A stretch of 59,256 nt of DNA from Lentisphaeria bacterium (GTDB taxonomy: Bacteria > Verrucomicrobiota > Lentisphaeria > Victivallales > Victivallaceae), in the NCBI GenBank assembly GCA_017507125.1, contig JAFWBQ010000095.1, positions 1 through 59,256 on the forward strand, in the 5' to 3' direction. Each line of letters starts with the position of its first letter. The stretch's first letter is position 1. Shown here piece after piece: positions 6,171-15,515 of the stretch. The translations under genes and the position numbers were made by a program. The notes under the pieces were generated by a model that ran no database searches, had not been told where the DNA came from, and worked only from the letters and a program-made list of their open reading frames with translations.

Positions 6171-9038
6171 TTATCTGGCAACCCCCCTGACAAAGAGTTT
6201 GGGGTCAGGACCGATCTTCTGTTTCACACAAGCGGGATTTGAAACGAAAAATCCGTCGAAGTTCCAGGGGGTGAAGCCATTTTTTGTGCTTTCGAGTTCC
6301 ACGGCAGAAAACTTTTTGCCGAGTTCCGCTATCTCTTCTTTTGATCCTGAGGGTGACTTGAACTTCAGCATTTGAGGCACTTTTTTGAATCCGGGGGAAG
6401 CAAAGATGCCTGTATCCTTTGTGCCGGTCAGTTTCACATATTCAGGATATGTCAATTTTCCCCCCTCCCGTTTTTTGTTCCGGTAGGTGAAGGAAAACAT
6501 GAGACGCTTGTCTTTGGCAATACGCAGGAAGTAACAGTTATTGCTTTCGCTCAGAGCCTCAAGGTGCAGCACGCCGATGAGAGGATTGAAGATCTTTCCG
6601 GGAATGTTGTCAGCCACCACGTTCCGGGTGAGAGTGACCTTTTCATCAGGCATGTTGTGGATATAGATATGGTTGATCTGATTGTCGAACCAGACGCAGT
6701 TCCGGATCATCAGTCCGGGGCAGCGGTAGAAAGAAGCTCCGTGGAATCCGCGGGTGATGAAGGAGTGCTCAACTGTCAGATTTTTGACGGAGTTCGCATA
6801 AATGAAAATGGGGGTATAGCTGCTGCTGCGTCCGTCATAGAAGCAGCGTCTGACGGTGATATCCTTTCCGCCGTTGATGACGATACCGGCGCCGCCGCCG
6901 CCCACCAGATGACGGAATGTGATACCGTCAATGACGGTTCCGGGTTTGTTTTCAACGATGATGCCTGACATGAGAGTTCTCTTTCCGTCGATGACCACCT
7001 CTTCCCCGGGAACGTTTCTCAAGGTCACGTTGGCAGAACGGATATAAAGGGTTTCAGTGTAAACGCCGCCGGGGATCAGCACAGTATCGCCGGGGAGAGC
7101 CTTGTTCAAAGTGGGGGCGATGGTTTTGCCGGTGACTTTGAGGACTCTGGGTTTGTTTTTGACTGCGGCGGTGGTGAATTCTTTCACCTGACCGTTTACA
7201 TAGCGCCGTTTCATACGCAGATCAAGAGCGGCAAGTTCCTCGTTGCTGTGATGTGTCCGCAGGGGGGTGCGGCTGTTGATCCGGAAATAGTATTTGGTTC
7301 CCGGTTTGAGTCCGGTGAGACTCAGGGAGTGCCAGTTGCCGCCTGAGAAGGGCTGTCCGGCCTTGTTCTCGCACTTGGGAGTCGTTCCCCAGCGCAGTTC
7401 GGTGGAGCTGTTGGAAAGAGTTGTCCACCATTCAATATTCACAGTTGTGTCGGTGACGGAACGGATAAAAGGTCCGGAAACTTCATTTTTCATGGGAGCG
7501 CGCACCACCCGGTTGGGTCCGGCGGGGAATCCGTCAAAGGTGACTTTGCCCTCAAGTGAAATGAGTCCTGCCCTGGCGCTGATGCCGGTGTTGCTGTGGC
7601 GGAACCCGGTGCTCTTTCCGAAAACAGGCTGAACCTTGAAGGCGTTGTGGAAGATTTTCACATTTTTGCCCTCAACACTCAATTTGGCATTGATCTCGCA
7701 GTTGCTGACAGTGATATTTTCACCTCTGATAACAAGGGGAGCGGCAATGATGAGATTGTCAAGAGTAATTCCTTTGCCGGTGATGGTTCCGCCGTTGATG
7801 ACGGCGCGCTGCCCGGAGCCGCGGGTCTTGAATGAAACGTTGTCAGCCTTGACAGAGAGAGGGGCGTATTTCCGGGGAGGCAGAAGGATGCTGCTGCCGG
7901 ATTTGACCGAAGCGGGCATAAGGGTCTGCACCTTTGAAATGGGTCTGAAGTCGTGGTTCTCAGGGTCGGCAAAGTGTTTATGCCAATCTGCTTTTCTGAT
8001 CTTCTTGAGAAGAGAGGTATCTTTAGGATTGTATCCGTTGATATTGGTGAAAAGATTGTTGATGCTGTTGAGCACATTGATGTGTCTTTCGCAGTAGTTG
8101 TCCTTTGCCCAGCTGCCGCCGTGGGAGCCTTTGATGTTGATACCATCCTCACCGTAGGAGCGGCAGTTGATGATGCGGCATTTATTCATGATGCCGTAGA
8201 AACGGATCCCGATGGGCCCCTGGCTGCCGCCGGTGTAGAGTTTATATCTGGAAAGGCAGTTTGAAATGGTGTTCCGGGTCCCGCTCCAGCCGATGATGTT
8301 GCCGCCGGAACTGGGGGATTGGGAACCGTTGGCAAAGGCGACGCAGTTGTCGATGGTGCAATCGGTACCCCCTGAAAGAGTGATGCCGTTGGCGTTGAAA
8401 AATGCCGCACAGTTCCGGATCACGCTTTTGGTGCTGCCGGCAAGCTGACAACCGTTGATGCCGCTCCAGGCGGTGGTTCTGTAATGGGAATAGAATCCTG
8501 AGAAAGCAAGTCCATCCACCACGCACTTTTCGCCGCTGAACTTCAAACCGTCCCCTTTGAGGACAGAAACAGTCAGATCATGTGTTTCAGGCGCCTTTCC
8601 ATCGGTGGTGGAAATGTAAAGTTTGCCATCTTTTTTGAACCAGTATCCGAAGTTGAACTCCAGATAATCCACACTGGCGGCGGGGAAATAGATCTTGAAA
8701 TTATCTCTTTCGTTGACGGCGGTCACATTATCGTTCCAGTCGGCAGCGTAGACGAACTTGTAGCCGGGAACAAGTTTGAACTCCGGAGCGGGTTTGTCGC
8801 CGTGGATCAGCACAGAGCCGGGGATCTGTGCCCGGAAGGTCACATTCTTCAGCTTTCTGGCGATGTTGACAGATTCATAATATCTGCCGGGCATGATGGT
8901 GACGGTATCCCCGTCTTTCACAGCTTTGACGGCTGCGTTGACGGTTTTATACTTCTGACCCGGACCCACAAACAACTCTGCGCCGCTCAGAATGCAGAAA
9001 GCACTCAGCACCAATAAGACAAAAATCCGTTTCAACAT
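6171..9038 (-). CDS. Secreted right-handed beta-helix protein with fibronectin III-like domain
   Basis: 955 aa with a clear signal peptide (residues 1-20, ends SGAELFVGPGQKY). The mature N-terminus has the start typical of parallel beta-helix polysaccharide-active proteins (AVKAVKDGDTVTIMPGRYYE). Beta-helix coils follow at about 160-330 (SVIRNCAAFF, CTIDNCVAFANG, CRIINCRSYGEDGINIKG). A fibronectin III-like domain lies near 517-605 (LRWGTT..., GLKPGTKYYFRINS). A second beta-helix runs from about 625 to 810 (LNKALPGDTVLIPGGVYTE, DGITFRHL). Two helices on one chain fit a polysaccharide lyase or glycan-binding surface protein; no catalytic residues can be assigned by eye. It is the last gene of a tight series that starts at dnaN. 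Confidence 0.8.
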   Translation of the reverse strand: MLKRIFVLLVLSAFCILSGAELFVGPGQKYKTVNAAVKAVKDGDTVTIMPGRYYESVNIARKLKNVTFRAQIPGSVLIHGDKPAPEFKLVPGYKFVYAADWNDNVTAVNERDNFKIYFPAASVDYLEFNFGYWFKKDGKLYISTTDGKAPETHDLTVSVLKGDGLKFSGEKCVVDGLAFSGFYSHYRTTAWSGINGCQLAGSTKSVIRNCAAFFNANGITLSGGTDCTIDNCVAFANGSQSPSSGGNIIGWSGTRNTISNCLSRYKLYTGGSQGPIGIRFYGIMNKCRIINCRSYGEDGINIKGSHGGSWAKDNYCERHINVLNSINNLFTNINGYNPKDTSLLKKIRKADWHKHFADPENHDFRPISKVQTLMPASVKSGSSILLPPRKYAPLSVKADNVSFKTRGSGQRAVINGGTITGKGITLDNLIIAAPLVIRGENITVSNCEINAKLSVEGKNVKIFHNAFKVQPVFGKSTGFRHSNTGISARAGLISLEGKVTFDGFPAGPNRVVRAPMKNEVSGPFIRSVTDTTVNIEWWTTLSNSSTELRWGTTPKCENKAGQPFSGGNWHSLSLTGLKPGTKYYFRINSRTPLRTHHSNEELAALDLRMKRRYVNGQVKEFTTAAVKNKPRVLKVTGKTIAPTLNKALPGDTVLIPGGVYTETLYIRSANVTLRNVPGEEVVIDGKRTLMSGIIVENKPGTVIDGITFRHLVGGGGAGIVINGGKDITVRRCFYDGRSSSYTPIFIYANSVKNLTVEHSFITRGFHGASFYRCPGLMIRNCVWFDNQINHIYIHNMPDEKVTLTRNVVADNIPGKIFNPLIGVLHLEALSESNNCYFLRIAKDKRLMFSFTYRNKKREGGKLTYPEYVKLTGTKDTGIFASPGFKKVPQMLKFKSPSGSKEEIAELGKKFSAVELESTKNGFTPWNFDGFFVSNPACVKQKIGPDPKLFVRGVAR

Positions 9039-9052
9039 TTTTCACTCCTTTT

Positions 9053-9409
9053 TTACATTTTGAGTTGAGAAATCTCTTCAAGGACCTCCAGAAAAGTGAC
9101 GCCGGGGAGGGGGCCGAAATCATCGCTTTCGGTCTTCTGACCGTCAACGCGGAAAAACATATCCTCTTCTCCCTCAAACATGGTCACTTTTCTGAATTTG
9201 CCGTCGCTGTTGAAGGCGTATGCACCGGCATCGGGCCAGTTCTGGACAAGATCATCTTTGCTGACCACATCCATAACGGACTGGCCTTCGCTTTCAAAGT
9301 AAAGCTGCACCTGCTCCATGACCCCCTCTTTGATGTCGGCGGCACTGATGATGACTGCCTCTGACTTCAGGATCTCTCTGGCACGTTCTGTCAATTTGTC
9401 GTGTTTCAT
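9053..9409 (-). CDS. Small cytoplasmic protein of unknown function
   Basis: 118 aa, acidic, without signal peptide or membrane segment. N-terminal helix (KLTERAREILKSE), then beta-rich text with Glu/Asp clusters (FEGEEDMFFRVDGQKTESDD). The ATG overlaps the stop of the upstream beta-helix gene by 4 nt (ATGA), and the next beta-helix gene starts 14 nt after its stop, so it is translated from the same mRNA. A cytoplasmic protein between two exported ones could be a regulator or chaperone of their expression, but this is only positional. Family not recognised. Confidence 0.6.
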   Translation of the reverse strand: MKHDKLTERAREILKSEAVIISAADIKEGVMEQVQLYFESEGQSVMDVVSKDDLVQNWPDAGAYAFNSDGKFRKVTMFEGEEDMFFRVDGQKTESDDFGPLPGVTFLEVLEEISQLKM

Positions 9410-12252
9410 TTCAAGAAATACTCCGGTTCTGTTGTGAAGAAAAACTTATCGATCACGGCACCTTTCATATCCGTGGTAAAACGGACATCAAAGGTTCCTT
9501 TATCAAGGAAAAGATAATAACCGCTCAAATGTCCGTTGCGGAGCACAGCAACTCCGGGAGCGCGGCTGATAAAGCGTGCGGTGTTCCGGGTCTTGAACTT
9601 ACCCACACTCAGTGTGCAGCGCGCCCAGCCGTTGAACTTCCCTTTGGCAAAGAGGAAGTAGCACCCTTTGGCGGGGATGGTCACTTTGCCGGTGCATACT
9701 CCTTTTTTACACTTCAGTTCTGTGACGGGAATAGCTTTTTTCTCTGCGGCGTCAAGAAGTTTTTTATCCTCACTGAAGTCGGCGTAAACGCTCACTTCTC
9801 TGGAAAATCCGTCATCAAAACGCACAAGGCACATGCCGTTGTGGAGTCTTGCTTTATCAAGAACATCATAGTTGAGTCTGACACTGAAGGTGACTTTGCT
9901 GTTTTTCCCGATCTTCCCTGCGGCGGGAGTCACAGTGAAAAATCTGTCATTGCAGTGCACTTTGAAATTACCGCTGTAATTACCGGTGCTCAAGGTGAAG
10001 TTGAAAACTTTGTTCCTGTTTCCGGGGTTGAAGTTGATGACCTTTCTGTCTGTTTTTGCATCAAAAGGACGGTAAGGGATCACCAGACCGTCATCCTGAA
10101 GCGCCCCCAGATGTTTTGTTTCCAGTCCGGGCACCTTTGCGGCGCTGTTCCGGGCGGGGGAATTTTTTGCGAGAGTAAGATCGCCTCCTTCCGGATCAAC
10201 ATAACAGGGATCGGCAAAAATGGCTTTTCTGCTGCGTTTTTTAAGAAACTCTCTCATGGCATCATCCTTTTCTTTACCTGCTCCATAAAAGAGATCATTG
10301 TCAAGATCGCAATTCCAAACTCCCCAGTCTTTACCGATGTAAGAGCCGCCGGAAAGAAGGATATTGTTCCTGGTGAAAGCCTTCAAAGGAGGATTGTAAA
10401 CAGGTTTTTTGCTGTGGAAATTGCCGAAACCACCGTTGACCAGAGGACTCCAGGTGGTATTGTTGATGATGAAAATGGCGCCATCGCCCTGATTGCCCAT
10501 GCCGTTTTTGAAGTGGGTCCCGCAGCGGTTGTTTTCATCCCCCATACGGTAGAAAACATTTCTGTACTGGTAAGAAGGTCCCAGACGGCAGCACCCCGTC
10601 GAAACCCCGCAGTAGGAGCCCTGGAAACGGTTGTAATAGAGCCGCACATTCATTTCACCGCCCTCAATTTCAATACTGTCATCGTTGGCGTAGGCGAAAA
10701 GGTTGCCGTAAATGTCGGAATCCCTGCCAAAACCGCCGTCAATGCTGCCGTTGCCGGCGCTTTCAATGGTATCGTTCCAACGGCGGGCGTCGCTGCCCAC
10801 AAGGTCGTTGTAGCGGATCACAGTTCCCCCTTTGGTCTTGTCAATAAAGATCGCCTCAGGACCTGTGGGGTGGCTGTAAAACCAGCTGTTGGAGCTGCTC
10901 CAGGGGGTGTGGATGTAGCATCTTTCGATCAGGTGGCGCCTGCCGCCGTGAAGAATGATGCCGCCATCCCATCCGGTCATGCGGCCTTTATAGGTCCATC
11001 TGCCCTGCATCTGCATATCCCTGACCCGGTCGCAACGGCCGAAATTGAAGATCTCGCAGTTGCGGATCACCACATCTTCACAATCAACAAGTTTGAATCC
11101 GTGACGGGAGCTGTTGGCGTCAATGGTGAATCCCTCAAAGATCACATATTTAACATTGTTACATTCAATAACGCCGCCGTCGGCATTCTTTCTGCCCTTG
11201 AGGATGACGCCGGGAGCACTTTTGTAAAGGATATATCCGTCAGGTTTTCCGGATTTGATATTTTTAAGCACTCCGTTGAAATTCTTTCCGTCAATGATAA
11301 TGGTTTCCGCCACCTTGAACTTTGAACTGCGGGTGCGGAACTCCCCTCTTATCTCATCCTTTGCTTCGCCTGAAACAACAGCACAGAACTCATAAACAGT
11401 ATCCTCTTTCAGCAGCATGATGGAGCCGCGCCACGCCTTTTCCCGTTCCATATTCACAGGGTCGATGACGCTCCGCCACGCCTTTGTTCCCTTTTCGCGG
11501 TACCGGACCTTGAGGGTGCACTTTTTGCCCCATTCATTTTTTTTGCGGTTCACATAGTAGGAACAGTTCTCAAAGGTGGGCACAAGGGTGAGTCTGCCGC
11601 TGCTGATATGGACCTGGGTGCCTGAGGCGTTGTCGGTATAGATATTGGTCATGCCGTCCCTGCCCCTGTCGATCACAATGGGTTTTTCCTGACGGACATA
11701 GAAAGTGACGGTCACAGGAACACCTTTTTTAACCTGGAGATTCTGGCAGATACACTTGCTGTAACTGACCCGGGCGCAGATTTTTCCGGACTTGGGATCC
11801 TTGCGCCACACATTTTCTTTGTTTCCGCCGCCCCATGAGGCGAGAGCGCCTGATTTATTCAGAATTTCAAAGTCGGGATTTTTCACCTGAGCGCCGGTGA
11901 TCTTCAGATCGTCAAAGTGAAGAAAGGGATAGTTTTTCATGGATCCGCGGGAAATGCCCCGGAGCCAGAGAGCAACTCTCTCATCTTTTTCAGGAGTGAA
12001 GCGGATCTCCATCTTTTCCCAATTGCCGCTCAAACTGCCCCGGGAGTAAAAGATGTCGTAGATGAAAAATTTTTCCCCGCTGCGCCGTTTGCCTTTGCGC
12101 TTGCGTCTGCTTATATGGATCCCCTTGTCAGCTGAAGCCTCGTGGATCAGATGTTCACTGATGATATCCACCCTGATCCCTCCCCCGGCAGGAGCAGAAG
12201 CAAAGGAAAGAAGAGAGCAAAAGAACAGCAGAATCAAAAATAATTTTTTCAT
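9406..12252 (-). CDS. Secreted right-handed beta-helix protein with N-terminal beta-sandwich
   Basis: 948 aa with a signal peptide (residues 1-19, LFLILLFFCSLLSFASA). Residues about 60-200 look like a carbohydrate-binding-type beta-sandwich (WEKMEIRFTPEKDERVALWLRG, FHFDDLKI-like strand). A fibronectin-like segment follows near 215-310 (CTLKVRYREKGTKAWRSV). The beta-helix is at about 315-690, with repeats such as IFEGFTIDANSS, DVVIRNCEIFNFG, RHLIERCYIHTP and DSIEIEGGEMNVRLYYNRF. The C-terminus has Ig-like strands. Same broad class as the 955-aa protein but a different domain order. Probably periplasmic or cell-surface and active on glycans. Gap to the upstream TSCPD gene is 15 nt. Confidence 0.8.
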   Translation of the reverse strand: MKKLFLILLFFCSLLSFASAPAGGGIRVDIISEHLIHEASADKGIHISRRKRKGKRRSGEKFFIYDIFYSRGSLSGNWEKMEIRFTPEKDERVALWLRGISRGSMKNYPFLHFDDLKITGAQVKNPDFEILNKSGALASWGGGNKENVWRKDPKSGKICARVSYSKCICQNLQVKKGVPVTVTFYVRQEKPIVIDRGRDGMTNIYTDNASGTQVHISSGRLTLVPTFENCSYYVNRKKNEWGKKCTLKVRYREKGTKAWRSVIDPVNMEREKAWRGSIMLLKEDTVYEFCAVVSGEAKDEIRGEFRTRSSKFKVAETIIIDGKNFNGVLKNIKSGKPDGYILYKSAPGVILKGRKNADGGVIECNNVKYVIFEGFTIDANSSRHGFKLVDCEDVVIRNCEIFNFGRCDRVRDMQMQGRWTYKGRMTGWDGGIILHGGRRHLIERCYIHTPWSSSNSWFYSHPTGPEAIFIDKTKGGTVIRYNDLVGSDARRWNDTIESAGNGSIDGGFGRDSDIYGNLFAYANDDSIEIEGGEMNVRLYYNRFQGSYCGVSTGCCRLGPSYQYRNVFYRMGDENNRCGTHFKNGMGNQGDGAIFIINNTTWSPLVNGGFGNFHSKKPVYNPPLKAFTRNNILLSGGSYIGKDWGVWNCDLDNDLFYGAGKEKDDAMREFLKKRSRKAIFADPCYVDPEGGDLTLAKNSPARNSAAKVPGLETKHLGALQDDGLVIPYRPFDAKTDRKVINFNPGNRNKVFNFTLSTGNYSGNFKVHCNDRFFTVTPAAGKIGKNSKVTFSVRLNYDVLDKARLHNGMCLVRFDDGFSREVSVYADFSEDKKLLDAAEKKAIPVTELKCKKGVCTGKVTIPAKGCYFLFAKGKFNGWARCTLSVGKFKTRNTARFISRAPGVAVLRNGHLSGYYLFLDKGTFDVRFTTDMKGAVIDKFFFTTEPEYFLK

Positions 12253-12267
12253 GGGATCCTCACCTTT

Positions 12268-12528
12268 TCATATTTTTTTAATCTTTTTAAGCATCAGAGC
12301 CAGCTGCGCCGGACAGGAGGTCTCTTTTCTGCCGCACTTCACATTTTCAAGGAGTTCAATGACCTCGTCACATCTCTTTCCGGCGGCAAGAAGCGACACA
12401 GCAGCAAGAGATCCGGGACATCCCCCCTGAAACTCGACTTTTTCAACAGTGCTGCCGTCATCGCTCAAAGAAAGTTCAATGGCGGAACTGCACACCTCAG
12501 GAGAGGTCTCATACCGGTATTTTTTCAT
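12268..12528 (-). CDS. TSCPD domain protein
   Basis: 86 aa, full length for the small stand-alone TSCPD family. It shows the expected EFQGGCPGSLAAVSLLAAG block and the signature TSCPAQLALML at the end. The domain is named for its Thr-Ser-Cys-Pro-Asp motif and also occurs in ribonucleoside reductases; here the last residue is Ala rather than Asp. Conserved Cys suggest metal or redox binding, but no function is established. Lies 10 nt after recF and 15 nt before a beta-helix gene. Confidence 0.85.
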   Translation of the reverse strand: MKKYRYETSPEVCSSAIELSLSDDGSTVEKVEFQGGCPGSLAAVSLLAAGKRCDEVIELLENVKCGRKETSCPAQLALMLKKIKKI

Positions 12529-12538
12529 GATTCTTCCT

Positions 12539-13582
12539 TCACTTCTCTTCCAACTTTATATTTTCATACTCTTTGAAATCGCCGAATGCGGGGAGCGCTG
12601 CAAAGGTGAAAAAGCGCTGATCGGCACTTTGGATCCTTTCAAGAAAAAGCTCGGAATTCCGGCGGTCAAGGTCACAAAGCACATCATCAGCAAGGATCAC
12701 CACAGGAACTGAACTCTTTTCCCTGACGATGGAAAATTCTGCCAGTTTCAGCATCAGCGCCACGATCCCCTTCTGCCCCGTGGAACAGAAGGAACGCATG
12801 ATCTTATTGTCAAGACGGAACTCAAACTCATCCAGCTGGGGGCCGAATGAGGTGCATTTACGCACTTTATCCTTTTCAAAGTTTTTTCTGATGAGAAAAA
12901 GATTCTGATCGCTCTCAAGTGAGGCGGTACTCAAATACCTGATCTCAAAGGAACTGCCCTTTTCTTTCAGGAGCTCATTGACCTTTTCGCCGATGATCCG
13001 GGCATATCTGATCCTTTTTGAAACGATCTCAGGGCTCCTTTCGGCAAGTTCCCTGTCAAAGTGCATTGCAACTTCAGCCTTGTTGCTTTTCAAAGCCCTG
13101 TTCCGCTGCATGAGGGCACGGTTGAAGTCTGAAAGTGATTTTAAATATCCGTGATCTATACTTGAGATCATCATATCAAAAAAGCGCCTGCGGCACCCGG
13201 AGGCACCGGAAACGATCTCCCTGTCCTCAGGAACAAAAGAGACACAGCGGAACTCTTTTATAAAGTCGCTTGTCCGCAAAGGACGGGCACCGCTTATAAG
13301 CAGTTCCCGCCTCCCTTCACAGCTTTCCCTGACGCTCAGGATCCCCTTTCTGCCGGAACTTCTGTAACGGCACTTCAACTGGAACTCATGCTCCCCCAGA
13401 GTGACCAGATCCCTGGATCTTGCCCCTCTGAAGGAGCGCAGTATACTCAAATATCCCAGAGACTCCAGCACCGAACTCTTTCCGGAACCGTTGGGCCCCG
13501 AAAGAACCACACTGCCGGAGCTGAACTGAAAGCTCCGTTCCCGGAAATTCCGGAAATTTTCCAGTTCAAGATACTCTATCAC
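12539..13582 (-). CDS. recF: DNA replication and repair protein RecF
   Basis: 347 aa, normal length. SMC/ABC-like ATPase that loads RecA at gaps with RecO and RecR. Walker A is GPNGSGKSS (30-38), the ABC-type signature is near STGQKGIVALMLKLAE, and Walker B is VVILADDVLCDLD. The N-terminal MIEYLELENFRNF is typical of RecF. The ATG overlaps the dnaN stop by 4 nt, the usual dnaN-recF coupling. Confidence 0.95.
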   Translation of the reverse strand: MIEYLELENFRNFRERSFQFSSGSVVLSGPNGSGKSSVLESLGYLSILRSFRGARSRDLVTLGEHEFQLKCRYRSSGRKGILSVRESCEGRRELLISGARPLRTSDFIKEFRCVSFVPEDREIVSGASGCRRRFFDMMISSIDHGYLKSLSDFNRALMQRNRALKSNKAEVAMHFDRELAERSPEIVSKRIRYARIIGEKVNELLKEKGSSFEIRYLSTASLESDQNLFLIRKNFEKDKVRKCTSFGPQLDEFEFRLDNKIMRSFCSTGQKGIVALMLKLAEFSIVREKSSVPVVILADDVLCDLDRRNSELFLERIQSADQRFFTFAALPAFGDFKEYENIKLEEK

Positions 13583-14688
13583 TGAGCAGGATTAGCCTTT
13601 TTACGGATAGGCATGATCACGTTGATGAAGCCCTCTTCAGCCTCAAGTGCCACAGGATTCAGAGGATCGTTCAATTTGAACTTGATGGTCTCGGCACCGG
13701 TGATCCGCAGAGGATCCACCAGGAACTGGGGATTGAAGGAAACATCAAAGGGTTCACCCGAAAATTCAACGTCAACAAAGTCAGTACCGTCGCCAAGCTC
13801 GCTGCTTGAAGCCTCGATGACCACCTTGTTTTCAGAAAAATTCAGCACCACTGAACTGGTGGCATCAGGCAGCATCAGAGAGACTGTTTCAACCTTGGCA
13901 AGCAAAGGCTCAACAGGCAGTGTGATGATCCGCTCGAAGCTGGAGGGAACCACAGAACGGTAGTTGGGGTAGTTCCCCTCGATCAGCTTGGAAACAAGTC
14001 TGAAATTGGCAGCCTCAAAGCTGCAGAATTTGTCACCGATGGCGATTTTCAAGGTGCCGTCGCCTTCAAGCATCTTTCTTGCTTCAGTGACAGCTTTAAG
14101 AGGCACAATGGCAAAACCGTCTTCGCCGGTCATGGCTTCAGGAGCCTTTTCCTGAAGCGCCATGCGCTTGCCGTCAGTGGCGACCATGGTGAGACTTCCG
14201 TTGACAGCGTTGAAAAAGACGCCGGTCAGGACTTTGCGGGAGGCATCGCGGCTCACAGCGTAAATGATGGAGTTGGTCAGCTGCTTGAATTCACTTTCGC
14301 GGATCTGGATCTCACGCTGAGCGGTAAAGGGGATCTCTGCCGGATAATCGGCACTGCCCAGACCCAGCAGACGGTATCTGCCGGTGCCGCATGAGATCTT
14401 GATGTGGTCGTTTTCATCCACTTCAAACTCAACGTCGGTGCCGTTCATGCTGCCGGTGAGAGAGGCAAGTTTCTTGGCAGGAGCAGTGGTGATGCCGGGA
14501 ACTTCGATCTCTGCCTCGATGGAGGAGTTGATACGCAGTTCAAGATCTGAAGTGGTCAGTTCCAGCTTGCCGTCTTCAGCCTTCAAAAGCACATTGTTCA
14601 GAAGGGGCATGATGGAGCTGCTGCCGATAAGGCCGCCCACCTTCTGAAGAGCCTTGTTGAGTTTTTCGCGGTTGACTTTGAATTTCAT
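13579..14688 (-). CDS. dnaN: DNA polymerase III beta subunit (sliding clamp)
   Basis: 369 aa, the usual clamp length. Start at 14688 (MKFKVNREKLNKAL) with AGGAG 9 nt upstream; an upstream in-frame extension to 14832 has no clamp similarity and is rejected. Three clamp domains are seen: domain I to about 120, domain II from SRKVLTGVFFNA, with VATDGKRMAL, and domain III ending in VIMPIRKK, the conserved C-terminal type (usually MPMRL). Leads a tight series with recF, TSCPD, two beta-helix genes and the 118-aa gene. No dnaA is in the window, so its usual partner is elsewhere. Confidence 0.97.
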   Translation of the reverse strand: MKFKVNREKLNKALQKVGGLIGSSSIMPLLNNVLLKAEDGKLELTTSDLELRINSSIEAEIEVPGITTAPAKKLASLTGSMNGTDVEFEVDENDHIKISCGTGRYRLLGLGSADYPAEIPFTAQREIQIRESEFKQLTNSIIYAVSRDASRKVLTGVFFNAVNGSLTMVATDGKRMALQEKAPEAMTGEDGFAIVPLKAVTEARKMLEGDGTLKIAIGDKFCSFEAANFRLVSKLIEGNYPNYRSVVPSSFERIITLPVEPLLAKVETVSLMLPDATSSVVLNFSENKVVIEASSSELGDGTDFVDVEFSGEPFDVSFNPQFLVDPLRITGAETIKFKLNDPLNPVALEAEEGFINVIMPIRKKANPAQ

Positions 14689-15515
14689 GGGTTTTTTCTC
14701 CTGTTGTTTTTCTTTAAGACATATTATAATGGTTCTGCAGAAAATCCTTTTTGACTCTTCACGACGGAAATATTCTTCAGGAAAAACGTTATGAAAAAGA
14801 GTTCTTTCTCTTTTTTCCGGCGGATCTCTCAATGATACGGGAAAAAACTCCCGGAAGAAAAATGAAAAACCCCCTGCATACTACTTATACTTTATTTCAA
14901 TTTAAATATATAAGAGTAGTAGTAGACTTTGCCGTTTTTGTTAACAGTTTTTCTTACGCACTTTCCATAAAGGAGTTACAACTCAAATCGCCTGTTGATA
15001 ACTCTGATGATTCTTTTTGACAGATGTGAACAGTTTCAACTGTTGTCAATTCATTAGAAAGTTATTAACAGCTTTTGAACACCTTTGTGAACACCTCGTT
15101 CTTTAATTTTAGTTAGGATTCCCTGAATTTTTCAAAACAACTCCGATCTATACGCGACCGGATGTCAGGAGTATTTTCACAAGTGCCCTGATCTGAGGCT
15201 CTGCCTGATCGTGACACAGGGGACAATGCTCCACTAAAATATAACTTTTTTTTTCGGGAAATGCAAATGAAAAAGGCAAAAAAGTTGAAAACTTCTCTCA
15301 TTTTTCCGGCAGTGTGCATTTGTACCGGTGATCCCGGAAGATGGCCCGGAAGCGGAGAGTTCCGCTGCTGCCCGGAAATGACACCTGAGAAAAAGTCTCT
15401 TAAAAAAAGAGAAAAGAGTTGAAAAATCCCGTTTCAAGGTGTATTTTTTACAGGTGTCAAAGGTATCGTTCCTTAACAGGGAGCATCTTTTTTCCTTCAA
15501 TTTCGGGTGTGGTAA
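14689..15515. other. 827-bp spacer upstream of dnaN; candidate replication origin (core about 14880-15075)
   Basis: The spacer separates leftward dnaN-recF from a rightward regulator gene. It has an AT-rich tract (14882-14913), TAGTAGTAG (14917-14925), which has the form of DnaA-trio repeats, TGTTGATAA (14993-15001; TTATCAACA on the other strand, one base from the DnaA box TTATCCACA), and TTATTAACA (15062-15070, two mismatches). A hairpin AACAGT-TTCA-ACTGTT lies near 15029-15044 and TGAACACCT is repeated near 15075-15095. Leftward -10 candidate TATAAT at about 14727-14732 could serve dnaN. Bacterial origins often lie beside dnaN. Only two weak boxes are visible and dnaA is absent, so this is a candidate. 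Confidence 0.35.
15419..15447 (+). promoter_or_regulatory. Promoter for the PocR-AraC regulator
   Basis: TTGAAA (15419-15424), 17-nt spacer ending GGTG, TATTTT (15442-15447). Start expected near 15454. Confidence 0.6.

Noticed and set aside
9529..11325. 598-codon open frame opposite the 948-aa beta-helix gene
   Set aside because: Antisense shadow; the minus frame has a signal peptide, beta-helix repeats and operon spacing.
14689..14832. In-frame N-terminal extension of dnaN
   Set aside because: The 48 extra residues are not clamp-like, and the ATG at 14688 has AGGAG at correct distance.
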